A stretch of DNA of 51,119 nt, from assembly GCA_035525055.1 (NCBI GenBank), contig DATLEZ010000019.1, positions 1-51,119 on the forward strand, given 5' to 3'. Below are positions 25,761 through 33,970 of this stretch, in pieces; the first letter of the stretch is position 1, and the number at the start of each line of letters is the position of its first letter. The DNA is from DATEEG01 sp035525055 (GTDB taxonomy: Bacteria; Actinomycetota; Acidimicrobiia; Spongiisociales; ZC4RG35). Both the position numbers and the translations under genes were made by a program. Under the pieces are notes generated by a model. The model was not told the DNA's origin. It saw nothing but the letters and a program-made list of their open reading frames with translations, and ran no database searches.

Positions 25761-28154
25761 GTGAACGAAACCGGACGCTCAGATCAATCTCGAACTGACC
25801 AGCTGACCAGCCTCGACACCCTTCCCGTGTTGCCCCTCCGCAACGGAGTGGTGTTCCCGCATATGGTCGTGACCCTGCGGATTGAAACCGCCGAGGGAAA
25901 GATTGCCCTTGCCGCGGCGGCCAAGAGTGACGACCGCCTGATCCTCGTCCCCAGGGTCCAGGGCAAATATGCCTCGGTCGGCACCATTGCCGAGATCCAG
26001 CAAGCCGACGACGACGGAAACGTTGTGGTTTCGGGCGTTGCCCGGGCCCGGGTCGGCACCGGCGCAACTGATGGCGCTGGAGCCCTCTGGGTCGAGTACG
26101 AGGCCTATCCCGAAGTGGATGTCCATGATGAGGCCCTCGATTCCCTAGTCGCCGAGTACCGCGCGGTCGTGACAGAGGTGCTCGACCATCGCGGCATCGG
26201 CCAGGTCGCCGAACGCGTCCTCGGGATCGAGAACCCTTCCCAACTCGCCGACCTGGCGGTCTACTCGCCCGACCTATCCCTGGAACAGAAAGTGGAAACA
26301 CTCGAGACCCTCGATATCCGCGAGCGCCTCGGCAAGCTTCTCACCTGGATGCGCGAGGTGCTGGCCGAGCTCGAGCTGCGCCGGCGGGTTCGGGAGAACG
26401 CCACCGAAAACATCGACAAGGGCCAGCGCGAGTACTTGCTGCGCCAGCAGATGGAGGCCATCAAGAAGGAACTCGGTGAAGATCAGGGAGCGGCCAAGGA
26501 CTACCGAGCCAAGCTGGCAGAGACCGAGATGCCCGAGAAGGTCAAAGAGACTGTCGAGCGAGAGATCGATCGGCTCGAACGGATGTCCGAACAGTCACCC
26601 GAGCATTCGTGGATCAGGACCTGGCTCGACACGATGTTCGACATTCCCTGGGGGCTCCGCTCCGATGATCGCCTCGACCTCAACGAAGCCTGGACGGTGC
26701 TCGACGCCGACCACACCGGTCTCGACGACGTCAAGGAACGCATCGTCGAGTATTTGGCGGTTCGCAAGCTGCGTCAGGAACGCGGCCTCAACGAGCCTGC
26801 CAGCAGGCAGTCCGGAGCGATCTTGCTTCTCGTCGGTCCCCCTGGAGTGGGCAAGACTTCGCTGGGCGAGTCGGTGGCGAGGGCCCTCGGCCGCAAGTTC
26901 GTGCGCGTCTCGCTAGGTGGCATCCGCGATGAAGCCGAGGTCCGCGGCCACCGCCGCACCTATGTCGGCGCCCGTCCCGGTCGAATCGCCCGTGCGTTGA
27001 TCGAGGGCGCAACGATGAACCCGGTCTTCCTTCTCGACGAGATGGACAAAGTCGGCAATGACTGGCGGGGGGATCCCTCCTCGGCATTGCTCGAGGTGCT
27101 CGACCCTGCGCAGAACCACACTTTCCGCGATCACTACCTCGAGGTCGATCTCGACCTCTCAGATGTGCTCTTCATCGCCACAGCCAACGTCCTCGAGACC
27201 ATTCCCGCACCGTTGCTCGATCGAACCGAAGTGATTCGCCTCGACGGGTACACCGATGACGAGAAGGTGGCGATCGCCCGCGATCACCTGTTGCCCCGCC
27301 AGATCCGGCATGCCGGTTTGGAGCCGGAGGAGATCGAAGTCACCGAAGCCGCCCTGGCCGCGGTGGTAGACCGCTACACAAGAGAAGCGGGAGTCAGGTC
27401 GCTGGAGCGCGAGCTCGGTAAGTTGTCGCGCAAGGTCGCGACCAGGGTCGCCAAAGCCGAAAAGCCTCAAGCCTCAAGTCTCCAGTCTCAAGATCAAGAG
27501 CTTGGGACTTGGGGCTTGGGGCTTGGGACTCGGATCGTTGTCGATGTCGACGATGTTGCCGAGTATCTCGGCAAGACCAAGGTTTGGCACGACGAGGCCA
27601 AGGACCGGACCGATGTCCCCGGTGTGGCCACCGGCCTGGCTGTCACGGGTGCCGGCGGCGATGTCCTCTTCATCGAGGCTACGGCAATGGATGGCGAAGC
27701 CGGTTTGATCTTGACCGGGCAGCTGGGCGACGTGATGAGGGAGTCCGGGCGAATCGCCCTGTCCTACATCGAGTCGCACAGCGTCGAGCTCGAGATCCTG
27801 GCCGAGGCCCTCAAGCGGCGCTTTCACCTCCATGTTCCGGCGGGGGCGGTCCCCAAGGACGGTCCTTCGGCCGGGGTGACGATGGTCACCGCGATCGCGT
27901 CTCTGTTGACGGGCCGCAAAGTCAAGCCCAACCTCGGAATGACCGGCGAGGTCACGCTGCAAGGGAAGGTGCTGCCGATCGGTGGCGTCAAGCAGAAGGT
28001 ACTGGCGGCGCATCGGGCCGGACTTACCGAGGTGATTCTGCCGCTCCGAAACGAGGCCGATCTTGACGACGTGCCCGAGTCGGTTCGGGCCGTGATGACC
28101 TTCTATCCGGTCGACTCGATCGATCAAGTCTTGGAAATAGCTCTCGTAGGGTGA
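25761..28154 (+). CDS. lon: ATP-dependent protease Lon
   Basis: A 797-residue LonA-type protease. The N-terminal domain opens with LPVLPLRNGVVFPHMVVTLR. The AAA+ module has Walker A GPPGVGKTS near 360 and Walker B NPVFLLDEMDK. The protease domain has catalytic Ser near 703 (KDGPSAGVTM) and Lys near 744 (GGVKQKVLAAHRAG). It degrades misfolded and regulatory proteins. GTG start at 25761 with GGAG six bases upstream. It is divergent from dnaK. A roughly 24-residue insert (SSLQSQDQELGTWGLGLGTR) between the AAA+ and protease domains is encoded by the repeat at 27460-27536 and is absent from typical Lon. Confidence 0.97.
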   Translation: MNETGRSDQSRTDQLTSLDTLPVLPLRNGVVFPHMVVTLRIETAEGKIALAAAAKSDDRLILVPRVQGKYASVGTIAEIQQADDDGNVVVSGVARARVGTGATDGAGALWVEYEAYPEVDVHDEALDSLVAEYRAVVTEVLDHRGIGQVAERVLGIENPSQLADLAVYSPDLSLEQKVETLETLDIRERLGKLLTWMREVLAELELRRRVRENATENIDKGQREYLLRQQMEAIKKELGEDQGAAKDYRAKLAETEMPEKVKETVEREIDRLERMSEQSPEHSWIRTWLDTMFDIPWGLRSDDRLDLNEAWTVLDADHTGLDDVKERIVEYLAVRKLRQERGLNEPASRQSGAILLLVGPPGVGKTSLGESVARALGRKFVRVSLGGIRDEAEVRGHRRTYVGARPGRIARALIEGATMNPVFLLDEMDKVGNDWRGDPSSALLEVLDPAQNHTFRDHYLEVDLDLSDVLFIATANVLETIPAPLLDRTEVIRLDGYTDDEKVAIARDHLLPRQIRHAGLEPEEIEVTEAALAAVVDRYTREAGVRSLERELGKLSRKVATRVAKAEKPQASSLQSQDQELGTWGLGLGTRIVVDVDDVAEYLGKTKVWHDEAKDRTDVPGVATGLAVTGAGGDVLFIEATAMDGEAGLILTGQLGDVMRESGRIALSYIESHSVELEILAEALKRRFHLHVPAGAVPKDGPSAGVTMVTAIASLLTGRKVKPNLGMTGEVTLQGKVLPIGGVKQKVLAAHRAGLTEVILPLRNEADLDDVPESVRAVMTFYPVDSIDQVLEIALVG
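27460..27536. repeat. Inverted repeat captured as coding sequence inside lon
   Basis: AAGCCTCAAGCCTCAAGTCTCCAGTCTCAAG is followed by its rough complement GAGCTTGGGACTTGGGGCTTGGGGCTTGGG. The word set matches the intergenic repeat at 4598-4676. The length keeps the lon frame open. Confidence 0.85.
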
Positions 28155-28217
28155 CCCCGCGGCCCGGGTTCGTCTAGGTTGGGCTGGTTCGATCTGAACC
28201 GGATCGAGCGGATCCCG

Positions 28218-28400
28218 ATGGCTGACGATCAGGATAAGAAGGACGAGATGCAGGGCCGACTGATCGGAGCCGGATCGGTGTTGGGTGTCGGCATCGGTGC
28301 CGCTGTGGGAGCTGCCACCGGCAACCTGGGCACCGGCATCTGGATCGGCGCCGTCATCGGCGTCGGTCTGGGGATGCTCGCCGGAATTCTTCGCAAATAA
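28218..28400 (+). CDS. Small glycine-zipper membrane protein
   Basis: A 60-residue protein with a charged start (MADDQDKKDEMQGRLIGAG) then a Gly/Ala/Val-rich membrane hairpin with GxxxG repeats (VLGVGIGAAVGAATGNLGTG, IWIGAVIGVGLGMLAGIL). Such proteins are short glycine-zipper or bacteriocin-like membrane segments; the role is unknown. The ATG at 28218 begins the charged segment; the frame is open 13 codons further up. It lies between lon and a perfect terminator palindrome. Confidence 0.7.
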   Translation: MADDQDKKDEMQGRLIGAGSVLGVGIGAAVGAATGNLGTGIWIGAVIGVGLGMLAGILRK

Positions 28401-28414
28401 CCGGGAGGCGCCCG

Positions 28415-28442
28415 TCAAGGGCCGCAGCGCTGCGGCCCTTGA
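28415..28442 (+). terminator. Perfect 28-bp palindrome, likely terminator
   Basis: The 28 bases starting TCAAGGGCCGCAGC are an exact palindrome (28415-28442), placed 15 bp after the small membrane gene. The stem can be up to 13 bp with a tight loop. No T-run. Confidence 0.75.
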
Positions 28443-28499
28443 TCGGGGCTCCAAGCCTCCTCCACACTCATGTCACTGGCGACCCGTAGGATTCCCATC

Positions 28500-30032
28500 A
28501 TGTCGACCCGTGATTCCGGCAAGCGCGGCACCGAGACCTCGTCGTTTGGGGCCGGGAAGCGCGAAAGCCACGACGCCTCGGTGTTCTATGCCCGGTTCAC
28601 GCCGCCGATCCTCGACGACGACGAAGAGCTCGGGCCCCGGCCCCAACCCCCCCAACTCGGTCCCCAGCGCGGTGATTCGAGGTCGCTCCCATCACTAGGC
28701 GACAAGTCAGTGGCACTGGTGGTGACCTCACCTCCCTACTTTGTCGGCAAGGAGTACGAGGACCAGGTGATTCAGGCGGCGCGGAATCCCGAGGGAATCG
28801 GTGAGATTCCCGGCAGCTACCTGGAGTATCTGACCCTTCTCCACGATGTCTTCGAGGAGTGTGTCAGGGTGCTCGAACCCGGTGGCCGAATCGCAGTGAA
28901 CGTTGCCAACCTCGGCCGCAAGCCCTACCGCAGCCTCTCTTCCGATGTGATGAGGATCCTCGAGAACCTGGGCCTTCTGCTGCGAGGAGAGATCATCTGG
29001 CAAAAGGGCAAGTCGACCAGCGGCTCCTGCGCGTGGGGTTCCTTTCGGAGTCCAGCCAACCCGGTGTTGCGGGATATCACCGAGCGGGTGATCGTCGCTT
29101 CCAAGGGTCGCTTCGACCGTGCCCGGAGCCAGGAGGAGCGCAAGGCCGAGGGACTTCCCTACATGGCCACGCTGTCGAACGACGAGTTCGTTGAAACGAC
29201 TCGTGACGTTTGGGAGATCGACGCCGAGAGCGCCCGGCGGGTGAAGCATCCTGCCCCGTTCCCGGTGGATCTGCCGCTGAAGCTGATCGACCTCTACACC
29301 TATGTCGACGATCTGGTCCTCGATCCGTTCATGGGCTCGGGTACCACCCTCGTAGCGGCCCGTCGGGCCGGACGGCGGGCGGTCGGGTTTGACATCGATC
29401 CGGCCTATGTCGCCCTTGCCCTGGAACGGGTGTCGCTGGTCAACCCCAGGCCCCAGCCTGCGTCCACCGACCCGGTTCAGGACGCCCTCGATCTCGAGAT
29501 ACCCGAACTGCAACGAGCCGAGCACTTTCAAGCCCGGGCTACGCATGAAGGCAAGAAGGCCCAGGACCTGGCCCGATCGGTGCTGGAGACGGCCGGGTTC
29601 AAGATCGTCAAGGAGCAACCGTCCCTCGCCAAGCTCGGAATCCAGTTCAACTTCGAAGTGACCGACGCCGCCGACGGTCTTCAGTGGTACGTCGACGTCT
29701 CCGGCGCGTTCACCACGGTTCGTCCGGGCCTCCAACGGACCGACACGCTCTGGAAGACTCTCGGGCGAGCCCACGTTCTCGACTCGGCTCGCGATCGGGG
29801 CCAGGTCGACCGAGGCGTGCGGCTCCTGATCCTCACCTCAAACCTTCCCAAGAACGGGAGCGAGGGTGACAAGGCCCTTCGCTCAGTCGGTTGGAGAAGT
29901 GTTTTCGATGCGATCGAGATGTTCGACCCTGCTGCCCGTGGTCGCTTGCGCCGCTACGCCTCGGCAGCCACTGAGGAACCGCTGGCTGGCTTCTGGACGA
30001 TCGACGAGATCGAACGTGATCGGCCCCAATGA
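28500..30032 (+). CDS. DNA methyltransferase (beta-class, N4-C/N6-A type) with C-terminal extension
   Basis: A 510-residue protein. Motif IV TSPPY lies near residue 76, followed by a target-recognition region. Motif I FMGSGTTLVAARRAGRRAVG is near 277, ending VGFDIDPAYVALALERV. IV before I is the beta-class order, and SPPY often goes with N4-cytosine, but the base cannot be assigned. Residues about 355-495 form an extra domain: GKKAQDLARSVLETAGFKIV, then QWYVDVSGAFTTVRPGLQRT and LLILTSNLPKNGS. It looks like a PD-(D/E)XK fold with the catalytic Lys replaced (DVS), by inference. The ATG at 28500 has AGGA upstream; ATG 28470 is an alternative. Two plus-strand genes follow, the second nuclease-like, suggesting a modification-restriction cassette. 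Confidence 0.85.
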   Translation: MSTRDSGKRGTETSSFGAGKRESHDASVFYARFTPPILDDDEELGPRPQPPQLGPQRGDSRSLPSLGDKSVALVVTSPPYFVGKEYEDQVIQAARNPEGIGEIPGSYLEYLTLLHDVFEECVRVLEPGGRIAVNVANLGRKPYRSLSSDVMRILENLGLLLRGEIIWQKGKSTSGSCAWGSFRSPANPVLRDITERVIVASKGRFDRARSQEERKAEGLPYMATLSNDEFVETTRDVWEIDAESARRVKHPAPFPVDLPLKLIDLYTYVDDLVLDPFMGSGTTLVAARRAGRRAVGFDIDPAYVALALERVSLVNPRPQPASTDPVQDALDLEIPELQRAEHFQARATHEGKKAQDLARSVLETAGFKIVKEQPSLAKLGIQFNFEVTDAADGLQWYVDVSGAFTTVRPGLQRTDTLWKTLGRAHVLDSARDRGQVDRGVRLLILTSNLPKNGSEGDKALRSVGWRSVFDAIEMFDPAARGRLRRYASAATEEPLAGFWTIDEIERDRPQ

Positions 30033-30041
30033 AAGATCGCC

Positions 30042-30124
30042 AATGACCCGTTGCCCATGACCAGATCGCCAGTGACCCCGTTCGCCCATGACCAGATCGC
30101 CAGTGACCCAGATCGCCAGTGAAC
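30042..30124. repeat. 31-bp direct repeat block between methyltransferase and next gene
   Basis: ATGACCAGATCGCCAGTGACCC is exact at 30057-30078 and 30088-30109 (31-bp period). Degenerate partial copies lie before (AATGACCCGTTGCCC) and after (AGATCGCCAGTGAACC). It lies between the methyltransferase stop and the next gene. Confidence 0.88.
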
Positions 30125-30176
30125 CGGTGCCAAGGACCCCAATGCTCGTGACAGGTCGCCCAATGACAGATTCCAC

Positions 30177-30497
30177 TTGATCAACGCAGTCGCCTACGCC
30201 GTAGTCCACAATGACCCTCCGTCGGTCTACCTGGCTTCAGACATCGAAGTCCTCCACCGGGTGCTTGCCTTCGAGGTGGTGGCGCGCACCGATCCGGGCC
30301 GGATGGACGAAGGCCGTCGCTCCAGTATGCGCCAGGCACTGCTCGACGAAAGATGGGGCGATGCGGTAGTCGAGTGGATGAGCCTGACCAACACGGCCAT
30401 TGACGTCTACACCCACTTGCCGATCTACGCCGAGGCTGACCTGCCGGCAGATCTGATCGGTGCCCAGCTTCAGTTCACCCGCCTGTTCAGCAGTTGA
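30177..30497 (+). CDS. Small unknown protein between methyltransferase and nuclease-like gene
   Basis: A 106-residue predicted mostly helical soluble protein (DIEVLHRVLAFEVVARTDPG, then DERWGDAVVEWMSLTNTAID and DLPADLIGAQLQFTRLF). I do not recognise the family. It starts at TTG 30177; no ATG or GTG is in frame after the upstream TGA at 30120. It ends one base before the next gene's likely start, so the two are coupled, or may be one gene broken by a frameshift. Its place in the cassette suggests an accessory or specificity subunit, or a control protein; this is inference only. Confidence 0.6.
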   Translation: MINAVAYAVVHNDPPSVYLASDIEVLHRVLAFEVVARTDPGRMDEGRRSSMRQALLDERWGDAVVEWMSLTNTAIDVYTHLPIYAEADLPADLIGAQLQFTRLFSS

Positions 30498-30498
30498 A

Positions 30499-31524
30499 GT
30501 GCCGGCTCTCCGCACCGAGGTCACCGAAATCGTCACGGGCCTGGCGATGCTCGGGTTCCCCGATGTCGACCGGGCCCTGGCCACCAGACCCGACTGGTTG
30601 ATTCACGCCGGTCCCGCCGAGCTCGACCGGATAGCCGAGGCGCGGTTGGACGGCGGTTTCGGGCTTGAGTTCACGACTGCCTGGGACAACGGCGTCAGGT
30701 TCCTTCGGTCCCCGGATGGTTTGCGAGGAAGGGTTCCCCACCGGGTCGAGTGGAAGGGACATCACAAGCCGCCCGGCTACGAGCAGATTCCAGCTGATCT
30801 TCGCATCGATCACGTCTATCTCGTGAGCTGCAAGTACGGCTCCAACCTCCTCCACAATGCCTCGCCTTCGCACCTCTTTGACCGCCGCCTGTCCGATCGT
30901 CGGGTGGATCAAGCCGATTGGTTCGGGGAGGTGGCGCCGGAGGCATACCAGGAGCTATATGCAAGCTGTCGCCGTCACGTGGGCCCCGACCTGCCCGAGG
31001 CAGTCGGGTCCATTAGCCCGGAAGACCGTCTGAGGATCAAGGCGGCTTTCAAACGGACGTGGCCCGAGGACGTGGCTCTGATCTACGGAGCCTTCGCCTG
31101 GTCGGTGGCCCACGCCTCGGCTGAGCGATGGCGCGCCTCGCTCGCCTCCCCGGCGCAACAGGAAGAGATGTTGTGGAGGTTGTTGCGGTTGGAGGCAGCG
31201 CCGTATTTCGTTCTCGGGAGCACCGCCGCCGGCCAACCTCTCCACTACCGCACTTCGACACCCTGGGACTTCAGGAATCGATACCGGATCCGTTCATTCG
31301 ACATCTGGCCCGACGCCGCCGGCCAACCCCTGATTCGATGGCGGTCCGATGTGTTCGACGTCCTCGACAGCGAAGACCTGATCACCGAGGGCCATGTCGA
31401 GATCCGGTGGAGTCACGGTCGTTTTGCGGGCAACCCGGAGGCGAAGATCTACCTCGACACGCCCCACCACCGGGTGGCCGGCTACCGATCCCTGGCGGCC
31501 CCGACGGATAGCCCGGCGCAATGA
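30499..31524 (+). CDS. Probable PD-(D/E)XK-like restriction nuclease
   Basis: A 341-residue soluble protein. The centre reads ADLRIDHVYLVSCKYGSN then LLHNASPSHLFDRRL, which looks like the D-x(n)-[S/E]-x-K core of PD-(D/E)XK nucleases in the SCK variant. It is flanked by helical segments and a beta-rich C-terminus (PLIRWRSDVFDVLDSEDLI). I know no named family that fits, so the nuclease call rests on motif and context: it lies behind a DNA methyltransferase in the same direction. GTG 30499 was preferred because it follows the upstream stop by one base; GTG 30460 is an alternative. A 14-bp repeat follows it. Confidence 0.5.
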   Translation: MPALRTEVTEIVTGLAMLGFPDVDRALATRPDWLIHAGPAELDRIAEARLDGGFGLEFTTAWDNGVRFLRSPDGLRGRVPHRVEWKGHHKPPGYEQIPADLRIDHVYLVSCKYGSNLLHNASPSHLFDRRLSDRRVDQADWFGEVAPEAYQELYASCRRHVGPDLPEAVGSISPEDRLRIKAAFKRTWPEDVALIYGAFAWSVAHASAERWRASLASPAQQEEMLWRLLRLEAAPYFVLGSTAAGQPLHYRTSTPWDFRNRYRIRSFDIWPDAAGQPLIRWRSDVFDVLDSEDLITEGHVEIRWSHGRFAGNPEAKIYLDTPHHRVAGYRSLAAPTDSPAQ

Positions 31525-31544
31525 GGCCTCTCGGCCGCCCCGGA

Positions 31545-31608
31545 TAGTGCCTGCTTGTTAGTGCCTGCTTGTTAGTGCCTGCTTGCAAGTATGCTTGCAG
31601 TTGCAAGC
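31545..31608. repeat. 14-bp tandem repeat plus palindrome
   Basis: TAGTGCCTGCTTGT occurs at 31545-31558 and 31559-31572, with a partial third copy to 31584. GCTTGCAA (31581-31588) and TTGCAAGC (31601-31608) form a hairpin, 19 bp ahead of the next start, close enough to affect its expression. Confidence 0.85.
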
Positions 31609-31626
31609 ATCTATCAAGGAGCAGCA

Positions 31627-32268
31627 GTGAAGCTGCAAGACGCCGCCGTCACAGCAGTGCTGGCGGACGGAACCGAGGTCGAGCTCCGGCCCGTCGGTCC
31701 CGACGACAAACCCCTTTTGGAACAAGGCATGGCGATGCTCTCCCCGGCGTCGCGCCGACTCCGCTTCATGTCCCCGATCGAGAACCTGTCAAGGTCGCAG
31801 CTGGCCTATCTCACCGAGATCGACCAAGAAAGCCACCTCGCCTGGGGCGTGATCGTTGCGGGCCAACCGGTGGCGGTGGCGCGCCTGGTTCGTCTTTCGG
31901 GCTCACCCGAGATCGCCGAGATCGCTATCACGGTTGTCGATGATTGGCAGGCTCGCGGTATTGGCAAGCTTCTGATCCGGGTTCTGGCGGAGATCGGCCG
32001 ATCCGTCGGCATCGAACGGTTCGCGTTCGAAGCCTTGCCTGAGAACGAGGGCATCGTTCGATTGCTTGGTTACTTCGGTGCGACGCATGGGTTCAGCGAG
32101 GGCATCGTCTCGGGGTCGCTGGAGATCGCTTCGATCGAACCGGCTGTTTTTCTGAGCGGGAATATCCTCGAGTTGGCAACCGCGGTCCGGCGCTTCGGGA
32201 GCCCGCCGGAATCGGTGGCGACTCAGCCTTCCAGGCCTCGAATCAGACGGGGCACGAATTCTGCCTGA
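31627..32268 (+). CDS. GNAT-family N-acetyltransferase
   Basis: A 213-residue protein with one GNAT domain. The acetyl-CoA pyrophosphate loop reads VVDDWQARGIGKLLIRVLAE (R/QxxGxG type). The N-terminal LRPVGPDDKPLLEQGMAMLS and the RLRFMSP segment match GNATs related to the acyltransferase domain of Pat. The acceptor (small molecule or protein lysine) is unknown. GTG 31627 was chosen for the AAGGAG site five bases upstream. Its 3' end overlaps the convergent NUDIX gene by 46 bp. Confidence 0.85.
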   Translation: MKLQDAAVTAVLADGTEVELRPVGPDDKPLLEQGMAMLSPASRRLRFMSPIENLSRSQLAYLTEIDQESHLAWGVIVAGQPVAVARLVRLSGSPEIAEIAITVVDDWQARGIGKLLIRVLAEIGRSVGIERFAFEALPENEGIVRLLGYFGATHGFSEGIVSGSLEIASIEPAVFLSGNILELATAVRRFGSPPESVATQPSRPRIRRGTNSA

Positions 32269-32672
32269 GCCGGATTCAAGAGGCGCTGAGCCTCTGCCGG
32301 GCTGCACCAGACGACCCGGTCGATCTCAGGGAACTCTTGACGCTGCCCTCGCCAGACCATTGAGAACAGGCCCGGCTTCAGGTTCATCGGGTCGAGATCG
32401 GCTTCGATGGCCCAGCCCAGAACCGTCTTTCCCGACCTCAATCGAACGCTTCCCAGCTCTAGCCAACTCCCATCCGGAACTGTCCAACTTGTTTCCTCTT
32501 GGAACTCGCGAGCGGCGGCGGCCCGGGGGTCTTCACCCGGAATCACCTCGCCCTTCACGATGCTCCAATGTCCGGCGTCCTTCTTGGCCCAGAGCGGCCC
32601 ACCTGGATGTGCGATCAAGACTTCGATCGCGGATGCCCGTCGGTAGGGCAGGAGTCCGGCGCTGATCCGCAT
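32223..32672 (-). CDS. NUDIX hydrolase
   Basis: A 149-residue protein. The Nudix box is GEVIPGEDPRAAAAREFQEE, matching G-x5-E-x7-REUXEE, followed by TSW in place of the usual G-U. The LLPYRR...VLIAHPGGPLWAKK start and later VVWCSPAEAQRLLNPAQ segment resemble the diadenosine/ADP-ribose subgroup. It hydrolyses a nucleoside diphosphate linked to another moiety; substrate unknown. It overlaps the convergent GNAT gene and starts next to the dispersed repeat at 32715. Confidence 0.92.
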   Translation of the reverse strand: MRISAGLLPYRRASAIEVLIAHPGGPLWAKKDAGHWSIVKGEVIPGEDPRAAAAREFQEETSWTVPDGSWLELGSVRLRSGKTVLGWAIEADLDPMNLKPGLFSMVWRGQRQEFPEIDRVVWCSPAEAQRLLNPAQAEFVPRLIRGLEG

Positions 32673-32714
32673 TCGGTGACAATACGAGGCGCCGGGTCAG
32701 TTTCCCGGATCAGA

Positions 32715-32831
32715 CGAATCCTGGCGTCACACTCCCGGTTTCCGGGGGGACCCTCAGACCAGATTACGAATTTGGCGGGAGCCACCCGCCAAATTACGAA
32801 TGGACCGGTGATCCCTTGTTCGCTGATTCTT
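32715..32831. repeat. Partial copy of MITE-like dispersed repeat
   Basis: The block from CGAATCCTGGCGTCAC to the right terminus TCCCTTGTTCGCTGATTCTT (32812-32831) aligns in the same orientation with 45579-45703 at roughly three quarters identity by eye. The shared words are CCTGGCGT, CTCCCGG.TTCCGGG, CTCAGACC.GATTACG and GCGGGAGCCACC.GCCAAAT. The left terminus is not evident, so the copy is truncated. A nested GGCGGGAGCCACCCGCC stem is present. Confidence 0.75.
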
Positions 32832-32923
32832 AGCTGCCGCTGATTCCCATCGATCAAGCCTCAACCTGACCCAATACGAGGGCGACGGGTCATAGGGCGC
32901 GTCACCAGTCCTACCCTGCGCCG

Positions 32924-33919
32924 GTGGGCGAATCACGACTTCCGGCCATTCCGGTCGCGGACTTCAATCTGAATCCGGGTGAACCCCTGGCCGGAGGTCT
33001 GCGGCGGCTGTCGCTCGACCAATTTGACCTCGCTCTTACCGGCTTGAGGGGTCAATCAGTGAGCCGGGACGTGGCGATCCACGAGATGCGCAAGGCGGGC
33101 AAGAGGATCAGAGCCCTTTTGCTAATGGTTCGCCCGGTGATCGGCGAACGGGTCTTCAAGGCAGAGAACGCGGCTTTACGCGACGCCGCCCGCCTGGTTT
33201 CGGGTGTGCGAGACGGCGCCGTCCTTGTCGATGCCGTTGGTCGGATGCGCGCCAGGTATGGACAACTCCTCGCTCCCGGAATCTTTCTCGATCTCGAGGA
33301 TCGCCTTCGTCGCCGGCACCAGCGAATGCTGGGCAGGGTGCTCGATGATGACGACGCCCTCGAACATGTGGTCGGCGAGTTGCACCGGGCTCGATCCCGA
33401 TACGCGGCATGGCCGATCGACCTGGAGGATCCCCGCTTCCAGATCAATCGCAGCAATCGTCGGGCGATCGCGAACACCTTCTCGTCCATCGGACCTGGCA
33501 TTGCGGCCACCTATCGCGACGGACAGAAGGAGATGAAGTCGGCCATAGAGGCACCGACCACCGAGCACTTCCACGAGTGGCGCAAGCATGTGAAGTACCT
33601 CCGCCATCAAGTGGAGATCGTCTCGCCCGTGTGGCCCGAGGTGGTCGGCGGCCTGGCGACCTCGCTGTCCCATCTTGGAGACGTCCTTGGCGACGACCAC
33701 GACCAAGCGGAGTTGGTGCGGTTGGTCGGCTCCCTCCCCGACCTTATGCCGGATCCCGACGAACGAAACTTGCTGGTAGCACTCTCCCAGCAACGACGCC
33801 GGGAGCTGCAAGGAGCCGCCCTGGTCATGGGCAAGCGCATCTACGCCGAGGCCCCCGACCGCTTCGCTCTAAGACTCGAGGCGTACTGGTCGGCGTGGTC
33901 AGTAGGCAGTAGGCAGTAG
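32924..33919 (+). CDS. CHAD domain protein
   Basis: The 331 residues are almost wholly a CHAD (conserved histidine alpha-helical) domain. It shows VAIHEMRKAGKRIRALLLMV, then HFHEWRKHVKYLRHQVEIV and LGDVLGDDHDQAELV. CHAD domains bind polyphosphate through their basic and His-rich surface; many partner with CYTH triphosphatases, absent here. GTG start. The last codons are SVGSRQ, encoded by an AGTAGGC tandem repeat that also supplies the stop codon, so the natural C-terminus was probably a little shorter. Confidence 0.92.
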   Translation: MGESRLPAIPVADFNLNPGEPLAGGLRRLSLDQFDLALTGLRGQSVSRDVAIHEMRKAGKRIRALLLMVRPVIGERVFKAENAALRDAARLVSGVRDGAVLVDAVGRMRARYGQLLAPGIFLDLEDRLRRRHQRMLGRVLDDDDALEHVVGELHRARSRYAAWPIDLEDPRFQINRSNRRAIANTFSSIGPGIAATYRDGQKEMKSAIEAPTTEHFHEWRKHVKYLRHQVEIVSPVWPEVVGGLATSLSHLGDVLGDDHDQAELVRLVGSLPDLMPDPDERNLLVALSQQRRRELQGAALVMGKRIYAEAPDRFALRLEAYWSAWSVGSRQ

Positions 33920-33921
33920 GC
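33901..33921. repeat. AGTAGGC x3 tandem repeat at CHAD stop codon
   Basis: AGTAGGC is repeated three times, then AGTACG. The third copy contains the TAG stop of the CHAD gene. ACTCGCCGATCGACCACTCACCACTC, a further repeat, follows. Confidence 0.9.
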
Positions 33922-33970
33922 AGTACGACCACTCGCCGATCGACCACTCACCACTCTTAGGCTCCGCCCC

